Shown here one piece after another: positions 1 through 11,400 of a stretch of 64,000 nucleotides of DNA; the stretch's first letter is position 1, and every line of letters begins with the position of its first letter. The notes beneath the pieces are model-generated. The model saw nothing but the letters and a program-made list of their open reading frames with translations. It made no database searches and was not told the DNA's origin. A program made the translations under genes and the position numbers. The stretch comes from Heterotrichella gracilis (lineage: Eukaryota > Sar > Xanthophyceae > Tribonematales > Xanthonemataceae). The stretch covers positions 1-64,000 of the forward strand of contig JAULBX010029821.1 in the NCBI GenBank assembly GCA_032358255.1. Direction: 5' to 3'.

Positions 1-106
1 CGCTAACTAGTAAACCCCACTTTTGAAAAATCACAAACACCTGAGAAAGCGCTGTTGCCACCTCCAACTGGGATCCATAAACCAGGGTGATGTCATCTGC
101 ATACAT

Positions 107-157
107 TGTAATTACTAGCAATGAAATACCATTTGTAATTACTAGCAATGAAATACG
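107..157. repeat. Short tandem direct repeat
   Basis: Two adjacent near-identical copies of a unit of about 23 bases built around attactagcaatgaaatac. It lies in sequence with no recognisable gene. Nothing else could be assigned in bases 1-1050. Confidence 0.7.
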
Positions 158-1063
158 CACGCAGCCAGCAGTGCACTGTGACAGGGTTTCTGCAAAGCAA
201 TCCACCGTGGTATTGACTCAGCAATGGAATACACAAGCAAGCCAGGCTCTGAACTTGGACTTGGGCATCTGCCAAGAAAAACTTTTCTTATATATGTATT
301 GGCTAGACAATTTATTTCACAATCCAATTCATCGTGATCCGCTGCGCACCTGGCTGCCACTTGTCTCTTTGCGCCTTACTCTGGCACAGGTGGCCCATGT
401 CAGCCCCAGTCAGCGGGGTCATCATGTTGCCATTCAACTGCAAAGGGAGGAGTCAACAACATGCTTGCTTGCTGGACAGTGCACTGGTTTGCAAAAAGCA
501 GTACAATATCATGATTATGCGCTTTGGGCTCCTGCATGAAGGCATGGCCAACAACATAGGGTAATGGAGCAGCGTGTTTTTCACCATTTATCAGCTTTTG
601 AGGATGTGCAGGGGCGTTGTCACTCAAGTGGTATAGCATATGTCGCAGTTGACAACTCATTTTTTGCAACTTGGGGTACTACTACTTCCGTGTGTGCAGG
701 TTATGGGTGCATGAAAGCAAGCTCGGTGCAAAGTATGGTTGATATTGCAAGACCATACCATGTGCGGTTCGTAGAGGTACTGATGCGGAGCCAACGAGGT
801 TGGTGGGCAAACTTGTGGTTCCGCGGTGTTTCCAACGTCAGCCTGCAATCATCAGCAGACAATTGACATATACATCAACCCTCAGATCAGAGCAGGCACA
901 CTGCAACCATGTGTCAACTGCTTCAGATCAGACAGGGTGCAAAACCACGTAGGGTCTGTGGGGGTCATGTGACATTCAAATAAAAAATCAAGGTTTTTTT
1001 CAAATTTCAGCCTTGTTACGCAGACACCTGTTGTTACAAAGCATGAAACATGGTAGAAGACGT

Positions 1064-1144
1064 AGTGGACAGGAGGGCATTGCCCTTTTCTCTGCTAAAT
1101 CTTCTTCCTTAACCAACGCGCTTGTTCAAGGACAGGCTGCGTAG
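1064..1144 (-). repeat. Short dispersed element, copy 1
   Basis: About 80 bases whose two ends recur, in the opposite orientation, inside introns of the ferric reductase gene. The word gtggacaggagggca recurs near 34,010 and the word ttgttcaaggacaggctgc near 35,030; a diverged whole copy lies near 34,828-34,888. It has no coding capacity. Size and dispersal suggest a SINE- or MITE-like unit; terminal inverted repeats and target-site duplications were not established. Confidence 0.45.
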
Positions 1145-1231
1145 ATATTTATTTATTTGTTGAAAAGCAAGGGATGGGAATGGCCTTCCCCAGCCGCATG
1201 GTTAAAGGTTTAGGATTCCAAGGTGCATAGC

Positions 1232-1426
1232 TTAGAATCCCAGTTTTTGCATGTGAACCTGACGCACCGAGTTTTCTGGCAGAGAATCCCTCAGCCATTC
1301 TGCCAGGTGTGCCAGCCACTCGTCGTTAAGTAGCAGCTGTGCGTCTGGTGCCTCACAGGTGGCGCCAATACCTTCTGGTCCGCACGAGCTTGCCGCTTGA
1401 AACATAGGTGTTTCTTCAAGCCAGGG
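1232..1426 (-). CDS. Possible isolated exon, unknown protein
   Basis: A minus-strand open stretch of about 64 codons starts just after a good acceptor (TTGTTGCAG) and ends at a stop. The peptide has an amphipathic run, EWLAHLAEWLRDSLPEN, that looks like real protein. It lies downstream of, and on the same strand as, U-box family copy A, so it could be that gene's last exon, but nothing similar occurs in full-length copy C. No family recognised. Confidence 0.2.
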   Translation of the reverse strand, partial: PWLEETPMFQAASSCGPEGIGATCEAPDAQLLLNDEWLAHLAEWLRDSLPENSVRQVHMQKLGF

Positions 1427-1554
1427 CTGCAACAACACCACCAACAAGCGTGTCAGAGCATGAGCTGCCAGGCAACCAGGTTTCCAAAGGTCGTGTTAGT
1501 CACAAGGCCCATTGCAGCCAGTATAGTTATCAGTAGGCTTTTCCTAGGATTTGT

Positions 1555-1850
1555 GTGGGGTTTCAAGGTTGGCGCACACCCCTAATTCATCTCCGTAGTA
1601 AATGTGGGCAACGAAGCATAAGTGACAACGCCAGGGACAGCAGGCTCAGCTGGTTAAGATATGTAGGACGTGTACCTAAATGTATGGTGTTTGGAAGGGC
1701 AGAGGGGGCAAAGGGGGTAGGTAAGCGGAGGGTCACATGGGCTGATCTGATCAATTGTGGTCTACACAGTGGCAGGACAGGACTGCTTGGTACCGCATGT
1801 GCAAGACTGACTGCTAATCTGGCTGCATGGCTGGAATGCATGTAATTGAC
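1555..1850 (+). mobile_element. LINE 3' remnant (end of a reverse transcriptase ORF)
   Basis: The + strand translation holds the motif string SRLSWLRYVGRVP, then VFGRAEGAKGVGKRRVTWADLI, trimmed here to its key parts: an R-x-x-WL-x-x-VGR-x-P start, a GKRR-x-TW-x-D-x-I core and a final acidic/Trp-rich stretch before a stop. This order is typical of the extreme C-terminus of RTE-like and related LINE reverse transcriptases. No catalytic domain lies upstream, so the copy is strongly 5'-truncated. The last 60 bases recur at 31,717-31,775, consistent with a dispersed family. The exact LINE clade cannot be assigned by eye. Confidence 0.5.
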
Positions 1851-1997
1851 TAAGTATCATATTACCGCCTGCAATAGGACCACACCACACCACAACACGC
1901 CGCAGGGGTAAGTAGTGGCGCACCATCACTCCTGAGTGTTGGAACGGCTGGTCTTGCCATCCTGTGTATTGCATGTCAAACCCAGTGACGAGTTCAC

Positions 1998-3484
1998 ATC
2001 CCGTATTTTGCAGCTGATCACCCGCATCTGATGGCAGATGGCATGCCTGTCGATGATGGCCAGCAGCTGCCCCTTGTGCTTCTCTGGCAGTGGCTGGTCA
2101 TACGGGATGTTGAGCAGGGTTTTGGCAGCACCCTCCAGGATCGGCACAACTGAAATGCGGGCCCTGCGGGATCGGCAACAGGTTACAGAGGTTTAGTTTT
2201 CGGAAGCAAGCACAGGTATGCTATCAAAAGGGTGTGCTAGCATGCCAGCACCAAGGATGACGGCTTGCTGTCAAACTGATTGTGTCATACGGATTGTGTT
2301 GTACGGATTATGACAATCCATTGAGGGCAAAAGGACCATTCTACAAACAACCATACTGTGCTGACAGTCATGATGAGCACGCAGCAGTTACATGATTTTG
2401 AACCTAGCGCGGAGCTGCGAGGCTCTCTCAAGGCACTCACAGCTCTGGGTGGGTGAGGGTTGCCTTCACACAGGTTGCAAAGATGGTGAAAAGGAACACG
2501 TCCTTCATGCCGTGGATGGGGTCCGTCGGCAGCGCCGCCTTCCCACGCAGTTCAGCTTCAAGCCCGAGCCAGAAGTGCCTCTGTGCACGATGTAAGTTCC
2601 TAACCAGCTCGACAGCAGTCCAGTGCCTACAACAGGGCCACAAAATTTTCAAACACACCAGAAGAAAGTTCCACATTGGCAACCTGCCACGGAGGCACGA
2701 AACAGCTTAGCAAATTCCCTCGATGTGAGCTGGATGCGCATTCAATGGATGCTTCATCGTCCCACTTGGTGCACGGTACCCTGCAACGGGTTATGCAGTG
2801 CAGGGTGCAGCTGGTGGGATGGTGCTGGGTGCAGCTGGTGGGGGGTGCAGTGGTGCCCCAGCCTGGTGGCCACCCAGCCCAACCCAGGACCAGATCCATT
2901 TGGCCTTGCAGTGGTGTGCGACTTTCACACAAAAGCTGGCATCGTCAGGGGTGCCTCACCATGCATCCATAGTCCTGTCCACTGCTTCTGACACCACCTT
3001 GTCTTTTGTGGTAGGCTGTGGTAGGAGGACCAGCTGGAATAAGCTCTGGAGGTTGAGCCCATTGTTCCAGGGGAAGCTTGGTGGTCTTTGTACAGATGGT
3101 GAAAAAAACTGGGGGCGCATGAGAACTTGGCGATATCGCACATAGGGCAGCACCCGAACCTGCAGTCGCCCTTAGTACAGAGGTCCAGCAGACCTTGCAC
3201 AATCTGAGTACCTTCTAGCTGATATGCCGTGCCGTCGGTATCTGAAAGCGGTGTGCCAAGTCAGGGACAGAGGAGGTGAAAGTGGAATTGGGAACGCAGG
3301 AGTCCAACGAGTCATGTCAGAGCAGAACCCAAAGGCCCAGCTTACAGAAGGTGAATGGTGCCAGTTTGTGCTCTTGTGCAGCCTGGCAGAGGTCGGCGAC
3401 AGGAACAACATAAAATGGATTTTTCATATCCTGGATAGTAGAGAAGGTCTGCTTGGCTCTCTCTGATTGTTCTGCCCAAGAAGT
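1998..3484 (-). pseudogene. Zinc-finger/U-box family copy A, N-terminal part only
   Basis: Four exons match exons 2-5 of copy C (40,550-50,137) in order, protein sequence and intron phase: 3484-3346 (starts TSWAEQ, exits in phase 1), from 3241 (QLEGTQIVQGLL, then a CPMC pair and an HH-x4-H-like finger), about 2600-2441 (FLFTIFATCVKATLTHPEL, exits in phase 2), and 2163-1998 (PILEGAAKTLLNIP, HQMRVISC). No counterpart was seen for exon 1 (MGK...), the long middle, the low-complexity region or the U-box. The piece is either a truncated duplicate or the remains of a longer gene. Exons are open, so expression is possible; I lean towards a pseudogene because both ends are missing. The spacer 3,485-4,228 shows no gene. 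Confidence 0.6.
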
Positions 3485-4228
3485 CTGAGCACCCATCAGC
3501 ATATGGTGAACCGTTGCCCTTCACTTGAGAACCGACAGAGCAAGCCTACAGGTACTCAATGTTCCCCAGGGTTATCAATAAGGCAAGCCCGTGGAGGCAA
3601 GCCGGCTGCCGCAAGTCACGAGTCGACATGCATCCCACAAGGCCACAATGCATGCATATTCAAGGACAAGTCAGACTGGCCATATCATTGCGCACCCTTG
3701 AGTGTATGGACTGTACATTTGGTGCGGTATTATTCTTTCTGCCCATGGAATACGTCCCAGGGTCCAGTTGAGTCAACGGTTCGTCCACACAAAAGACGAA
3801 CGCGTAAAGAGCCGGTGCCGATGATGTGCCCTATCTGGAGCAGTGCCTCGTACATGGATAATGCCAACCTCACGAACGACCTGAACATAGCAGGCCGCAA
3901 CGAGCAGTCCGCAGTTATGCGTAAGCGTGGCAAAAATGATGACGGGTCCAAACTTTGCCTGGCCCCATCCCATGTATGTTATGATAACCCTTCGTTAGGG
4001 TATGCCAGACCAGGGTTTAAACCCTTTATTAGGGTCTGCCTCGGTTCAGGACCGACCAGGAAGGGCTTTACAAAGCCAATAAAAGGACAATAAATTAAGG
4101 ATTATTTTCAGATAATCAGTCCAGGTGGAACACGAGGCGTGCCAGGACCCTAACAGTTCACAACCTCGAGAGTGGTCAGCAACATTAAATACACAGGAGT
4201 ATACAGTCAGGGAACAGTTCAGTATGCC

Positions 4229-7200
4229 TCATTGCACCCGAGCCCCCCGCATAACAGGCGGCAGGCCCAGAGACCACGCCGCAGTCTGCTCAAAGACATG
4301 CGCTGCAGCAAGCATGTCCGCCTCCCCAAACGCCCTCCCGATGATCTGAATCCCCACAGGCAAATCCCCGACCTGGCCATCGCCAGCTGGCGTAATGCCA
4401 GTGGGAAGGGTCACTGCGGGAAGCCCTGCCAGATTGAGGTTCACCGTCATAAGGTCCCCTTTGTACATTGCAAGGGGGTCGGAGGATTTCTCCCCGATTT
4501 TGTAGGCTGCCGTGGGTGCTGAGGGGCTCAGCAGCAGGTCGTAGGTGACCAGGGCTGCGGACAGCTCCCGCTGGATGAGGGTGCGCACCTGCGGGGGAGG
4601 GTTGTGTCAGGGTATATAGGGTTCTCAGAACCCGGTTTTGGTAGGCAACCCTGTTCTAGTAGGCATACATCCCCATAAACAGGGCCAGCAGCAACAGATT
4701 TTCCAGGTAAATGGTCGGGATTTCACCCACCACATTCTTGCCCAAGGCCGACATGTAGTGCAAACACAGAGTGCAAACCCGAGTCCATGCTATCAGAAGG
4801 AGGGTTTCACAAGAGCTCACCTGCTGTGCACGCTTGTAGTATGCGTCATAGTAGCCAGCAGAGAGCGCATAGGTGCCCATCAGGATCCGCCGCTTGACCT
4901 CGGGGCCAAATCCCGCAGACCTCGCAATGCAGTACATTTCGCGCAAATCCTCGGTCTCCAGGGGCCGCTCCCCATACCGCACCGCATCGTACCGCGACAG
5001 GTTGGAGGAGGCTTCGGATGTGGCGATGACGTAATAGGCTGGGAGCCCTAGGGCAAAGGTTGGCAGGGAAACCTGTGCAAGCAAGAGGTGTGGTTTGAGA
5101 AAAGAACACATGAGGGTGACTTGATAAACTGTCAATACGTCGCTCAAAGGTTTTGGCACATTGCATACATTTGCGCAGAAGGTAATTTCATGCAAGGATG
5201 TGTTTACTCAATGCAATGCGTGCTGTATGAATCAAGGATTCCATGCCATAGTGTTGCTATCCCTGCTGCCAGGACCGACTGAAATGGCCCTGTACATTGT
5301 TGCGAATTTGTGTGAGGCAGTTTTGAAGGTAGGACGCCACCCACCTCCTCCACCACCGCTCCCAGTGCCTCCATGTGCTTCACCCCTTGTGTAAACGCTG
5401 CTGCCACACCCACATCCACGCCCTCGCCCATCACTTCCTTGATGACAGCCACCCGCTTGCCGGCAAGGGGCCGACTGCTCAAAGATGCGGTGGGGAGGAA
5501 GCCAGAGGTGAAATCGGGCACCAGTTCCGAGGCCGAAGTGGAGTCCCGGGGATCATTCCCTGCAGGGTGGCAAAAATCAATGGCACTGGATTGCGCGGGT
5601 ACTCAGTACTACTACCCTTACAATGGCATGAATACACACTCTTTTTCGAGTTCAACAAATGCCGTATATATGCACTCGAGTGTCCCCACACAATCCACTG
5701 AACGGACAAAATGACAAACCGTCAAAACGAACTGGCAGAGCAAGGCTCTTCATAAACCTAAACCCTTGCGCGAAAGCAAACCACACCCCTACCACCAGTG
5801 CATACCCGCTAAAAACAATTAGTTGAATTTACATGCGTTCCAGCAAATTAGCAGAACTGCCAAACTACCTGCTATGCTGTTGAGTATCAACGCCGCGTCC
5901 TCCACGCAGGTCGCCAGCGGGCCCACACAGTCAAGGGAGGAAGCATACGCGATGAGGCCGTAGCGGGACACCCTGCCATAGGTTGGCTTGATGCCCACCA
6001 CCCCGCAGAAATGGGCAGGCTGCCGGATGCTGCCGCCTGCAAGGGGGAGTAGCACAGGGTTTTCCAAATGCCAAGTGCTGCATGCTGTCTGACGGGATGC
6101 ATGCAGTGCATGCTTCTGCCCACCAAGGTCAAGTAGGCAGACAGTATGCATGGGGAATGGCGCCGCATTTGCAAGACTCATGTGGTTTGCAGCCAAATAC
6201 ATGCACCCAGCTGTAACCCCCTGCAACATCCCATTGTGAAACGCTTGCTCCGCATCCAGCACAGGCAGAGGTCATGCATGTCTGCCTTACCTGTGTCACT
6301 TCCGAGTGTCGCTGCCACCTGGCGGGCTGCCACCGCTGCCGCCGAACCGCCTGACGATCCTCCTGGGACCCGATCAGTGTCCCAGGGGTTGCGGGTGATC
6401 TGCACGTGGAAACATGAAAATTCTCAGCATGCACCCACGGCACTCAAATCAAGATAATGCCCAGATTTGTGTTACAATCGATGTAAATTTCACCACAAAA
6501 TGACTTGGTCGAAACACTCATGCAAGTGGGTTTGCGGTATTTCCCCACCTTGTAGGAGGAATTCTCTGTGGTGCTGCCCATTGCAAACTCGTCGCAGTTG
6601 GTTTTGCCCACCAGCACTGCGCCTGCAGCCCTTAGCCGCGCCACACATGTGGCATCAAAGCTGGGTGTGTAGCCTTTGAGGATCTGGGACCCGGCGCTGG
6701 TGGGCATCCCCCGCGTGCATAGCGTGTCCTGGAAAATAGCAGGGCATGGAGCCTAGGGTGATTCGATTGCTGAATCTGAAGATATACCGCAGGTCAACAT
6801 GGCCTGAGGTTGCAACCATATGAGGGTTGCAATGCCTAGTAAGCAAAGCACCTGACTAATCTTACCCTGCAGTAGGCACGATGGGTATGGGAATGGTCCA
6901 TTATGATCCAGACTTAGATTGGGGTAAAATGGGTTACATTGAAATTGTTGTCCAACATGGTTGGGCCGAAGGGCGCACTGCAGATTGTGACAATGGTATT
7001 CTTGAATGGTGTGTGCTTGGTACTGAAACCCACCTTAATGCCTATGGGAACCCCAGCTAAGGGCCCCAGGGACTCGGGTCCGTTGGCTGCCAGTTGTCGG
7101 TCCACCGCAGCAGCCTGCACGCCATGCATGGCACATTGGGACTTGTGCAGGATTGTAATGCATATGATATCCACTGGACGGTGGCGTGGCAAGGAAGGAG

Positions 7201-7678
7201 TGTGTCAATCAATGTATATTGACTTCCCTTTTCAATAAGTAGAAGGCAGCGGTTCCAGCAGACATTACACTATGTCCAGTGTCTACAGCAAACGGTGTCA
7301 AGCCTTTCCAACTGGCAGTGTTGGGCACACAACACCGCAACGCTTCAAACCAGTACCGCATACAGAACAAAGCAGGGGCCACAGTCCAGTGGGTGTGTGT
7401 GTGGTGTGGGTGGGACTACACACCTGCTCTCGGGCCTCATCCAACCGCAGTGTCAGGAAACTATTGACGTGTGGCTCGGTGTGATCAATGTTTTGTGCGA
7501 ATTCTTCCAAAACCTGGACCGCGCTGCGCTTCTTGCTGGCTAGGTCTTGCTGTATTTGGCGCACGACTGATGCAGTGGCTGTCACCAGGGTTCTGTGGTG
7601 GGTGGCCCGTGCTGTGGGTGTCAGCTTAGCTCCAAGCATCGATCCTGAGAATGCCTTCTGGTGCCGTGCAACTTTCAT
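4229..7678 (-). CDS. gatA: Glutamyl-tRNA(Gln) amidotransferase subunit A (GatA), organellar
   Basis: Encodes the amidase subunit of GatCAB, which converts Glu-tRNA(Gln) to Gln-tRNA(Gln) in plastids and mitochondria using ammonia released from glutamine. Eight exons (7678-7424, 7114-7034, 6728-6549, 6399-6291, 6036-5869, 5559-5345, 5072-4821, 4588-4229) join in phase to give 539 residues. The amidase triad is visible: Lys112 in GVPIGIK, cis-Ser187 in [14 protein letters not shown] and nucleophile Ser211 in [12 protein letters not shown]. The 75- and 24-residue spacings equal those in bacterial Gat[22 protein letters not shown] and a C-terminal [10 protein letters not shown] block complete the family signature. 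The first 40-50 residues are basic and Ser/Thr/Ala-rich, as expected for an organelle targeting peptide. The start is the only ATG upstream of the conserved helix in exon 1. Divergent from the next gene. Confidence 0.95.
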
Positions 7679-8449
7679 GGTCGAAAAGGGCTGATTATGT
7701 CACTAGTGTGAAAGAGCATGCTAGGCATGCATGCGTTCACAGCCACATATGCATGCATCAACAAGGAGGGATCAACGTCGCTGTCTGCTTTGCCGGTGGA
7801 CGCGGGTTAATACGCTGTCATAAGACAAGTGGGTACGGTCGTTGTATCCTGCTAAAGTGGAGAGGGTCAGCCAACATATTATGATGTGCCACATGGGTGG
7901 CTGCGCGGGTGCTGGCGGGCCCAGTCGGGAAGTCCGGTCGGGGCGGGCCACCAAAAGTTCGAATGTTTTTGTTGGAAAAAACGAAGCATGAGACTTAACC
8001 CTTTCGTTTCGTTGCTTTGTTTGATATGTCTACTTATTCGAGGCAACCTGTGCTACGGTTGGAGCAGGCTTGTGAGAAGCGCGGTTTGAAGTGGACCTTT
8101 CAACTGGACGAAACCATTTGTTGACCTCGAGGCAAGTTTGACTGCAGTGGATTGGCTGTATGTCGGCATTGGGCGCCCAATTCCAGTTGCAAAGCAAAGG
8201 AAATGTCAAGATGTCTGTTGTTTGGAAGCATTGGTGTGTCTAGGCAGGCGAAAAGCTCACGCGTGGGCTGTCGTGACCGTTCACCTCCATGGCATTCTCG
8301 GCTGGGTCCCCCCATGACAAAGCAGTGTGGGGGGTTGACTGATGTTTCTTGGACTGTGTCCCTTTCACATGCAGCGTTCATCAGCTTGTTCGTCTTTTCT
8401 GTTGCCTTCCAGCAGGTATTTGTGAGGAGCGGGGAGCAGTGTGGACGGG
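7679..8449. promoter_or_regulatory. Divergent spacer between gatA and the SAM/p25-alpha gene
   Basis: About 770 bases separate two genes transcribed away from each other, so both promoters and 5' leaders must lie here. I see no convincing TATA box. Short TGCATGCA-like palindromes occur at about 7,725-7,755. No independent gene is supported. Confidence 0.5.
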
Positions 8450-11400
8450 ATGAGCTCGGGGAGCAAGCAGTCCGGGAGCAAGAGCTCGGGCAGCAAAAAG
8501 TCGTCAAAGGTGACGAGAGTCATTGTGCACTCAGCTTCCTGCTTTGTGTAACATCTCGAAACAAAGAGTGTGGCGTGCTGTACGCTTGTGCTTAGCCAAT
8601 AGTGGAAAAAAGGACCCAATGTTGCTGGACATGTGGGCCAGAACCCACTTCCGTTTTAGCGTTCCTAAAAACGTTTTCACGGCTGCAACTTGCGTTTCTT
8701 CTTTCTTCAGTTAGCCCTGCAATTACTACAATCAGTCTCGCCCATGCACGGGTTGGTGGCAATTTTCACAACCACACGAAACACTGGGGTGCAGGGGACA
8801 CCAAGGTGGTCACCGAAGTCTGTTCGCTCATGGCTCTCCAGGAAAGGCCTGCTCAAGTATGAGGAGGCCCTGTCCACCACTACTGGGGAGGTGGGTTCCA
8901 CTTAAAGCACATATTAAATACCCCTTTGCATTCAATACACCAGCTGGTCTGTTCAATAGACTAGCAAGGTGAGGGGCATTGCTGCATGGCAGGTCTGCAA
9001 AACAAAGTTTTTGCAGAACAACTGAAGAATATAGCTCTCTGAAATAATAGGTTCCCAGTTGGTTGGTGTGGTGTTCACTTGCCCCTCTCCGCATGGGCCT
9101 TGGGCTGACAACGGTGCCACCGCAGGACCTACTGAAAATGAGCGACGCTGAAGTGAAGAAGCTGGTGGGTGGCGAGGATGATATCCACTCACTGACAGAA
9201 GCTGTGAGGGAGCTGCAGGCTAGGGAAGAGGTGAGGCCAAAGCTTGTGGGGTGTCACACAAAAGCACTGGCAGCCCTGAAACTTGATGTGCACTGTTGTG
9301 TGCACTCAGGCAGCAACCTACATATCCCTTAATTTCTCCTGATAAATATGCCCTGTAGCGAGCAGCATGGCCGCTGCCCTGGCCACAGCTGTACAGTCTC
9401 ATCGCATCATTTATAGGTGTCACGGCCATGCAGGCAACTGCACTTTGGCACACACTTCACCCCTCCTCCTTGCCACTGTGCCAGCATTGCATGCCTACAC
9501 ACAACCGTACAAGCAGCCACCCACACCTGTGCATTCCCACGTACCTGTCAGACCAGCGAACCACGCAACACCTTGTGGTATGCTTTTCTGCTAGGTGACG
9601 TCCAAAGAGGCGGCCCTCACAGACACCGGCAGCAGCTGGGCGGCAGAGGACTCTGCTCAGCAGCTCACGGGATATGTGCCACACGGCAAAGAGGACGTTG
9701 AGGCCCCATCACACGCGCAGCTTGTGCAGCACGTGAAAGGTAACCCTATAAATCCCCAGTAGCATTTGCACCGCAGTTGTTTTCCTGACATGCAGTGCAC
9801 TGCTTACATCGGTGTGTTGCCGGAAACTTGATGGGTACCTGCGGTGCATGCAGGGGCCCTGCGGGCTGTGCACGAGTATGCGGCGCATGCCAAGGGCAAC
9901 CGCGTCAACTGCAAGCAGCTGGGCAGCCTGTGCCAGGAGGTGCTGCGCATCATGGACGCAAGAACAGGCCAGCTGAATGAATGCAGCACACAGGTGTGTA
10001 CTCTCAGCCATGCCATCTACAGCATCTTCATTGCCATGTGATGCTAGGAAGTACCTAGCCTGGAGCTTTTCCCTGGATTCCCTTTTGGCACAGCAATTTT
10101 GGCAATCCAACACTGCAACTTCTCATCCTGCAGGCAATGGAATCGGTGTGTGAAGTTGTGCGGGAGGCAGCCGCCCTTGTGCGCGGATACAGCAAGCCTG
10201 GCTGGCTGCTTCGCCTGGCTGTGAACGAGCAGTCGGTTGACGACTTTGTGGCGCTGCACACGCACCTGGTGGCGACGCTCAAGGTGCGCACATGACTAGA
10301 GCTAGCCTGCCATTGATGCAGCCATCAGGTGGTGGTGACTGCATGGACATGGCGCATGCAGTGCCTTTACCCTTTTTAATGGCATGAGATCATGTGGCAA
10401 GCTTGATACCTTGACATGCGTGGCATCAAGTGCCACCCTGTGATTGGCGCAGCATTCCCAATCATTGAGGCACATTTTACGCGTGCTGCAGGCTTCAAAG
10501 CTGGACACAATGCCTGGCGGCCGGGCGCTGCCTGTGCCCGAGTACCGCGATGCCAGCAAGGCGCTGCGCCGCATGCTGAAGCAGTATGGAGGGGGCCGCC
10601 TGGAGGCTGGGCTGGACTGGCTGATGGGCAATGAGAGCGCGTGCGGGGAGGTGGCCACCTTGCTGGGGGTTGATGCGCAGGTGGGATAGCCATGACATGC
10701 AGTTACACACAATGAGCATTGGGGCCTTGCTCGTCAAGTACATGACTCATGTGACACGAGTAAATGTCTGAAGGCTAGCAGGGCCATGCTGCAATTTGTC
10801 AACTGTATTGCCACCTGCTCCATCAGTTGCCATCTCCAACCCGCTTGGCCGGCCGCCTACCTCAGGTGCTCATCAAGGAGGTATCCTCGCTGGCCGATGG
10901 AGGCAGCATCGAGTCGGCGTTCTGCGCTGCCACTGCATGCGCTGGCACCCCGCCCTGCGAGTCTGAGTCCGACCTGCGCCAGGTGTTTGCCGCCTACGAC
11001 CGGTCAGGCCGGGGGTCACTGGGTGTGGAGGAGCTGCGGGAGGCGCTGGCAGAGCTGGGCATGCAGGTGGGAGGGGGGAGCATGGGGACAACGCCTACTC
11101 ATGTTAGTATGCTATTGCCCTTTGGCGACCCCGTCAACCTGGAGGGGATTTGCTCCTGCCTGCTGCACATCACTCATTGTGTCAATCCGCTCAACACGGG
11201 TCACATCTGTCCTCAGGAGCGGCTGCGCAAATCTGGGTCAGACATGGAGGAGTACCTGCAGCAGGCAATGGAGCAGTACTCGGGTTCCACCCCCGGGGAG
11301 CTGGGCTTTGGGGCCTTTGCGGACATGTATGGGGCACTGCCCATCAGCGATGCGCGCCGCCAAGTGAGGAAGACCCTGGGCCTGGCAACTGAACGTAAGC

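Noticed and set aside
1555-1850. A host gene of about 96 residues
   Set aside because: The residue pattern matches the tail of LINE reverse transcriptases and its end recurs elsewhere in the window.
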